From: Terrimesophilobacter bigeumensis
Lineage (GTDB): Bacteria; Actinomycetota; Actinomycetes; Actinomycetales; Microbacteriaceae
Assembly (NCBI RefSeq): GCF_039537265.1
Contig: NZ_BAABAE010000002.1
Coordinates: forward strand, 124,001-188,000
Direction: 5' to 3'
Length of the DNA: 64,000 nt
Part shown: piece by piece, positions 60,200-64,000 of the stretch
How positions within the stretch are numbered: position 1 is the stretch's first letter
Layout of the letters: each line of letters opens with the position of its first letter
The notes under the pieces: generated by a model
Seen by the model: only the letters and a program-made list of their open reading frames with translations
Databases searched by the model: none
Told to the model about the DNA's origin: nothing
Program-made: the position numbers and the translations under genes

Positions 60200-60593
60200 C
60201 CCCACTGGTCACATGGCGCACTACATCGAGACTCTTGGCGCAGTGCCGGAGGCGATCCAGAGGATGTCGGAACTGTCGACGGAGTTCTTCGACTCGTACA
60301 CGGCGATCAGAAAGCTGGCCTATTCGGACTCAGAGGGCGGGCTGTCGCTGCGACACAAGGAGTTGCTCTTCACCATCCTCGACGTGACGGTCTCCAATCG
60401 GGACGGCGCGCTCAACCATCTCCGTGCCGCTCGCCGCGCGGGGCTGACCGACGCCGAGCTGCGCGATGCGCTCATCATCACCTTCATCGTGCGGGGTGTC
60501 GCGAGCTGGGGTCTTGTCGGCCAGGACTTGTGGGCCGAGGCGACCCAGGATGGCTACGGGCAGAACGCTGCAGGGGAGCCGACTCATGGATAA
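60192..60593 (+). CDS. Carboxymuconolactone decarboxylase/AhpD-like protein without catalytic cysteines
   Basis: A 133-residue helical protein of the CMD family: LSLRHKELLFTILDVTVSNRDGALNHLRAARRAGLTDAELRDALIITFI. The positions that hold the CxxC pair in AhpD-type members are filled by non-cysteine residues (TVSNRDG), and the protein has no cysteine at all. A redox role is therefore unlikely; a lactone decarboxylase-like or structural role is possible. AAGGAG lies upstream of the ATG. Confidence 0.78.
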   Translation: MTDPTGHMAHYIETLGAVPEAIQRMSELSTEFFDSYTAIRKLAYSDSEGGLSLRHKELLFTILDVTVSNRDGALNHLRAARRAGLTDAELRDALIITFIVRGVASWGLVGQDLWAEATQDGYGQNAAGEPTHG

Positions 60594-61563
60594 GCCGAAC
60601 TCGCCCACGAAGAGCGCAGAATCCCCGTACGCGTTCGAGGACGCGTTGGCGCAGGTGATTCCATACCTCTTCGTACTCGATCTGGATGACCTCGAGTCGT
60701 CTCGGGCCATCGTGATCGAGCAGGCGATGAAACGTGCCGCGACGGCGGATCAGGTCGAATCCGTTTTCGATCGCACCGCGCAGTGGCGCGGCAGGAGCGT
60801 GGGGGTGCGGGTCTACCGTCCTGAAGGCGTTCAGGATGGCGCGGCGATCCTGTACTTCCACGCGGGTGGATTCGTGCTGGGGAACGTGGATTCCGGCGAC
60901 AGCTGGTGTCGCCGACTCAGCACGCTCGTTGGAGCCGTCGTTGTCTCGGTGGACTACCGGCTCGCGCCGGAGCACCCGTTCCCCGCTGCGGTCGATGATG
61001 GGGAGACGGCGTACGGGTGGTTGCAGGACAACGCCGAGGAACTCGGTATCGCCGGTGACAATGTCGCGTTGGTGGGCGACAGCGCTGGCGGCGGAATTGC
61101 CGCATCGGTGGCTATCCGGCTGCGAGGCGCTCAGGCACGCCCGCCTCGGGCTCTCGTGCTCTGCGCTCCACAACTGGATCCGCGCGGAGATTCCGACTCT
61201 ATGAGGCAGTTCGTCGACACGCCCCTGTGGAACACCGCCCTCGCCAGGCGGAGCTGGCAACACTACTTCGGGGATCGCGACTATTCGAAGCTTGGACCAG
61301 AGGCCGCGCCGGCTCTGATCGACGACGCAACGGGTCTGCCGGAGACCTTCGTCTATGCCCACGAGTACGACCCATTGCGTGACGATGCGATCGCCTTTGC
61401 GGCCCGGTTGTTCGCTGCCGGGGTTCCGACCGGCCTCTCGGTCTATCGAGGCACCTTCCACGGGAGCAGAACCGTGGATGCCGCCCCATCCAGTGCGCGC
61501 ATCGTCGCCGACGTCGTGGCTGCGCTCACCAACGCCCTTCATGGAGGCAACCGTGCCCATTGA
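60586..61563 (+). CDS. HSL-family alpha/beta esterase
   Basis: A 325-residue hydrolase of the hormone-sensitive-lipase group. Present are the oxyanion motif ILYFHAGGFVLGN (HAGG instead of the common HGGG), SVDYRLAPEHPFPAAVDD, the nucleophile GDSAGGGIA (Ser near residue 167), an Asp in AHEYDPLRDD and a late His in GTFHGSRT. It hydrolyses short-chain esters and is well placed to act on the ester or lactone formed by the adjacent monooxygenase. ATG 60586 overlaps the AhpD-like gene end by eight bases. Confidence 0.9.
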   Translation: MDKPNSPTKSAESPYAFEDALAQVIPYLFVLDLDDLESSRAIVIEQAMKRAATADQVESVFDRTAQWRGRSVGVRVYRPEGVQDGAAILYFHAGGFVLGNVDSGDSWCRRLSTLVGAVVVSVDYRLAPEHPFPAAVDDGETAYGWLQDNAEELGIAGDNVALVGDSAGGGIAASVAIRLRGAQARPPRALVLCAPQLDPRGDSDSMRQFVDTPLWNTALARRSWQHYFGDRDYSKLGPEAAPALIDDATGLPETFVYAHEYDPLRDDAIAFAARLFAAGVPTGLSVYRGTFHGSRTVDAAPSSARIVADVVAALTNALHGGNRAH

Positions 61564-63490
61564 GTACTCCGGAAGAGGGATCGACGCCGACGCGGATGCC
61601 GCCCGCCTTCGAGCGGCGCTCAACGCGGTGGAGTTGCCCCCGGCCCTGACCGCCATCGCACACTTGACCGGCGACCTCTCCCTGGTCGACCAGTCGTTGC
61701 GAGGCTTGCCCGACCCTGCTGAGGTGTTGCCCCGACCCCATGGCGGGATGACCGACGACCAGCGCGCAGAGGCCATCGACCGTGCCGCAGCAGCCATGGC
61801 GGACTTCGCTCGCAATGGCGGGCGAAGCAAGGGCGGCCCCAGTGACGAGACCCTCCGTCAGCTTCTTCACTTCATCACCGGCCCGATCGACGATGCGTAC
61901 CTGCCGCTGCTGCTCCATGAGCTGGGCATCCCCTACGACCGGAGCGCGCCATCGTGGACGCAGGAGGATTTCCGTCCGAAGAAGCCGTTGCGAGTCCTAG
62001 TGATCGGTGCCGGCATGTCCGGTATCGCGTGCTCCCATAGGTTGGCGCAGGCGGGGATCGAACACGAGGTGTTCGAGCGGGGCGATGATGTCGGTGGAGT
62101 CTGGCGCGAGAACACCTACCCCGGTTGCCGCCTGGACACCATCAACTTCGGTTACAGCTATTCGTTCGCGCAGAAGAACGACTGGCCCCATCAGTTCTCG
62201 AAGCGCGACGAGGTGCTGGGCTATTTCCGCGACGTGGCGGACTCGATCGGCCTTCGCGCCCGCACTCGGTTCGGCGCGGAGGTGACGAGACTTCAGTACG
62301 ACGAATCCCGGAGGCTGTGGCTCGTCACCTCGAGTTCGGCGCAGCGGGGTGTACAGACCGACGAGTTCGACATCGTCATCTCGGCCGTAGGGCAGCTCAA
62401 TCACCCAAGCATTCCGGAGGTTCCCGGGCGTGACTCGTTCCAGGGCGCCCAGGTGCATACCGGTGCGTGGGATCACTCGCTCGAACTGGCCGGCAAGAGC
62501 GTTGCGCTTGTCGGCGCGGGTGCCAGCGCGTTCCAGGTCGGGCCGGCCCTTGTCGACGACGTCGCGCAGTTGACGGTCTTCCAGCGCAACGCCCCGTGGA
62601 TGGTCCCGACGCCCGCCTATCATGATCCGGTCACGGAACCGATGCAGTGGCTCCTTGATCGCGTCGGCCCCTACCACCGCTGGTTCCGGTTCCATCAGCT
62701 CTGGAGCAACGTCGAGGGCATGCGGCGATTTGCGCGTGTGGACGAGGAGTGGGCGGACGACGGCCTGTCCGTTTCCGAACTGAATCTTCGGCTTCGCCAG
62801 ACGCTGAGCGACCGGATGCTGGAGCGCTACGATGATCGTCCGGACCTCGCCGAGTACGTCGTGCCCACCTATCCGCCATTCTCCAAGCGCGTGCTTCGAG
62901 ACAACGGCGAGTGGGCGCGAATGCTCAAGCACCGGAACACCACGCTGGTCACGAGCGGGATCGAGCGTCTCACCGTGGACGGGATCGTCTCGAATGACGG
63001 GTCGACGCACGCGGTGGACGCCATCGTCTGGGCCACCGGCTTCGACGCCTCGAATTTCTTCCAGCCGATGGAGATCGTCGGGGCAGGCGGGGTCACGCTG
63101 CAGGACTTCTGGGAGGGGGAGCCGAGAGCATATCTCGGAACCTCTTATCCCGGATTTCCGAACTTCTTCTCCATCTATGGGCCGAACACCAACCTCGCTG
63201 TCAACGGCAGCATCGTGCTGTTCTCCGAGTGCGCGATCGACCACATACTGATGTGCCTGCGCGAGTTGCTCGAGCACAACGCGACGGTTGTGGAGGTGCG
63301 TAATGACACGTTCAACGAGTACAACGACATGATCGATGCCGAAAACAGCTTGATGGCCTGGGGGGCATCCTCCGTGACAAGCTGGTACAAGTCTGCATCC
63401 GGAAGGATATCTCAGAACTCGCCGCTTCCCACGCTGGACTACTGGAAAATGACTCACAATGAGGTTACCAATGCATACTTGTTTCGGTAA
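61553..63490 (+). CDS. Baeyer-Villiger-type flavin monooxygenase
   Basis: A 645-residue class B flavoprotein monooxygenase with an N-terminal extension of about 140 residues. It has the FAD Rossmann motif VIGAGMSGIACSHRL, the BVMO fingerprint FQGAQVHTGAWD (F-x-G-x3-H-x3-W-D), the NADPH Rossmann motif ALVGAGASAFQVGP and a C-terminal IVWATGFDASNFF. It inserts oxygen next to a ketone to make an ester or lactone, using NADPH and O2. GTG 61553 is preferred, with GGAGG five bases upstream; an in-frame ATG at 61541 is the alternative. Its start overlaps the esterase end. Confidence 0.93.
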   Translation: MPIEYSGRGIDADADAARLRAALNAVELPPALTAIAHLTGDLSLVDQSLRGLPDPAEVLPRPHGGMTDDQRAEAIDRAAAAMADFARNGGRSKGGPSDETLRQLLHFITGPIDDAYLPLLLHELGIPYDRSAPSWTQEDFRPKKPLRVLVIGAGMSGIACSHRLAQAGIEHEVFERGDDVGGVWRENTYPGCRLDTINFGYSYSFAQKNDWPHQFSKRDEVLGYFRDVADSIGLRARTRFGAEVTRLQYDESRRLWLVTSSSAQRGVQTDEFDIVISAVGQLNHPSIPEVPGRDSFQGAQVHTGAWDHSLELAGKSVALVGAGASAFQVGPALVDDVAQLTVFQRNAPWMVPTPAYHDPVTEPMQWLLDRVGPYHRWFRFHQLWSNVEGMRRFARVDEEWADDGLSVSELNLRLRQTLSDRMLERYDDRPDLAEYVVPTYPPFSKRVLRDNGEWARMLKHRNTTLVTSGIERLTVDGIVSNDGSTHAVDAIVWATGFDASNFFQPMEIVGAGGVTLQDFWEGEPRAYLGTSYPGFPNFFSIYGPNTNLAVNGSIVLFSECAIDHILMCLRELLEHNATVVEVRNDTFNEYNDMIDAENSLMAWGASSVTSWYKSASGRISQNSPLPTLDYWKMTHNEVTNAYLFR

Positions 63491-63523
63491 CCGCGTCCTC
63501 GAGGGTGCAATGGAAGTGAACGC

Positions 63524-64000
63524 ATGTCAACTGGCCTTGATCGCGTAGGTCCCCATTCTGACATCGAGGATTGGGCGCACTACGCACCGGAAAACCTGTC
63601 GCCCATTCTCGCTGGTGCTCTCGATTGCTTCATGCAGAAGGGGTATCACGGAACCACCACACGGGAGCTGGCCGCGGCCGCTGGGCTGTCGGTGCCGGGG
63701 GTCTATCACCACTATGAATCGAAGCACGCCATTCTCGTCGAGTTGATGAGTCACGCGATGGACGAACTCTATTCACGAAGCCTCCTCGCGTTGACAGCCG
63801 CCAACAGTCCGGAGGAGAAACTCGACCTGCACGTCACATGTCTCGTGCTCTTCCACGCCCACCGGCAGGCGCTGGCGTTCATAGCGGCGAGTGAGATTCG
63901 CGCACTCGAGCCTGACGCCCGCGCAGCCCATCTGGCCTCGCGGGATAGGCAGCAGGACTTGCTCGAGGCCATCATCCACGAGGGAGTGGCGAAGGGTCTC
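63524..64000 (+). CDS. TetR-family regulator, cut by the window end (partial)
   Basis: An open frame of 159 codons from ATG 63524 to the window edge, beginning MSTGLDRVGPHSDIEDW. The N-terminal TetR helix-turn-helix (about residues 28-75) contains TTTRELAAAAGLSVPGVYHHY, followed by ESKHAILVELM. Helices of a ligand-binding domain follow (LVLFHAHRQALAFIAASEIRAL). By position it is the likely repressor of the catabolic island, responding to a substrate or CoA thioester, and the palindromes at 47455 and 50791 are candidate targets. Confidence 0.85.
   Translation, partial: MSTGLDRVGPHSDIEDWAHYAPENLSPILAGALDCFMQKGYHGTTTRELAAAAGLSVPGVYHHYESKHAILVELMSHAMDELYSRSLLALTAANSPEEKLDLHVTCLVLFHAHRQALAFIAASEIRALEPDARAAHLASRDRQQDLLEAIIHEGVAKGL

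Overview
The window looks like a chromosomal segment of a high-GC actinomycete, most likely of the family Microbacteriaceae. The reasons are the high GC with strong third-position GC bias, frequent GTG starts, an actinobacterial DUF222/HNH endonuclease, a mycobacterial-type SigK/RskA/DipZ/fasciclin set, an F420-type (Ddn-like) reductase, TAnnnT -10 boxes close to starts, and short dispersed GTCTCGACGGGCTCG elements of a kind common in this family. This assignment is inference; there is no rRNA or marker-gene search behind it.

Layout. 0-4.3 kb: purU, an MFS exporter, glpK and a Ddn-like reductase. 4.3-11.4 kb: two paralogous secreted GH20 hexosaminidases flanking a DUF222/HNH protein and an LtrA membrane protein, then a small membrane protein. 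11.7-22.0 kb: an amino-sugar locus with class II aldolase, nagA, a ROK kinase, an AgaS-type isomerase, a DeoR regulator, a Gfo/Idh/MocA protein, a sugar ABC importer and a PfkB kinase. With the GH20 enzymes these cover release, uptake, phosphorylation, deacetylation, deamination/isomerisation, second phosphorylation and aldol cleavage of N-acetylhexosamine, which fits N-acetylgalactosamine through tagatose-6-phosphate. 22.1-28.6 kb: a second sugar cassette (GH4 glycosidase, ABC importer, PfkB kinase) with its own divergent DeoR regulator.

28.6-31.0 kb: a ZTP (pfl) riboswitch followed by glyA and folD. 31.0-37.2 kb: a lipoprotein, galT-galK (galT appears to start at CTG), aldose epimerase, a ferritin-like/VIT1 protein, an AlkD-like protein and tRNA-Lys(UUU). 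37.2-42.5 kb: an apparent SigK regulon (fasciclin lipoprotein, dipZ, sigK-rskA, DUF4383), with three promoters sharing CAAWCC-N15-CCGAAY and a candidate structured RNA upstream of sigK.

42.5-64 kb: a large catabolic island with no housekeeping genes. Minus-strand operon: SDR, acyl-CoA ligase, acyl-CoA dehydrogenase, ACAD10/11-like phosphotransferase and a small ORF. Plus-strand trio: small EthD-like protein, isochorismatase-like hydrolase and cupin-like protein. A MaoC/hotdog protein is divergent from a long plus-strand operon: ThDP enzyme (apparent ATC start), Liv-type ABC importer (five genes), SCP2-like protein, alpha/beta hydrolase, fused NDP-forming acyl-CoA synthetase, AhpD-like protein, HSL-type esterase, Baeyer-Villiger-type monooxygenase, and a TetR regulator cut by the window end. 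The gene content suggests uptake and degradation of a ketone-bearing, possibly alicyclic, carboxylic or amide compound through CoA thioesters; the substrate is not identifiable from sequence. Most operons are packed with 1- or 4-base stop/start overlaps (ATGA, GTGA, TGATG). No insertion sequence, prophage or CRISPR array was seen.
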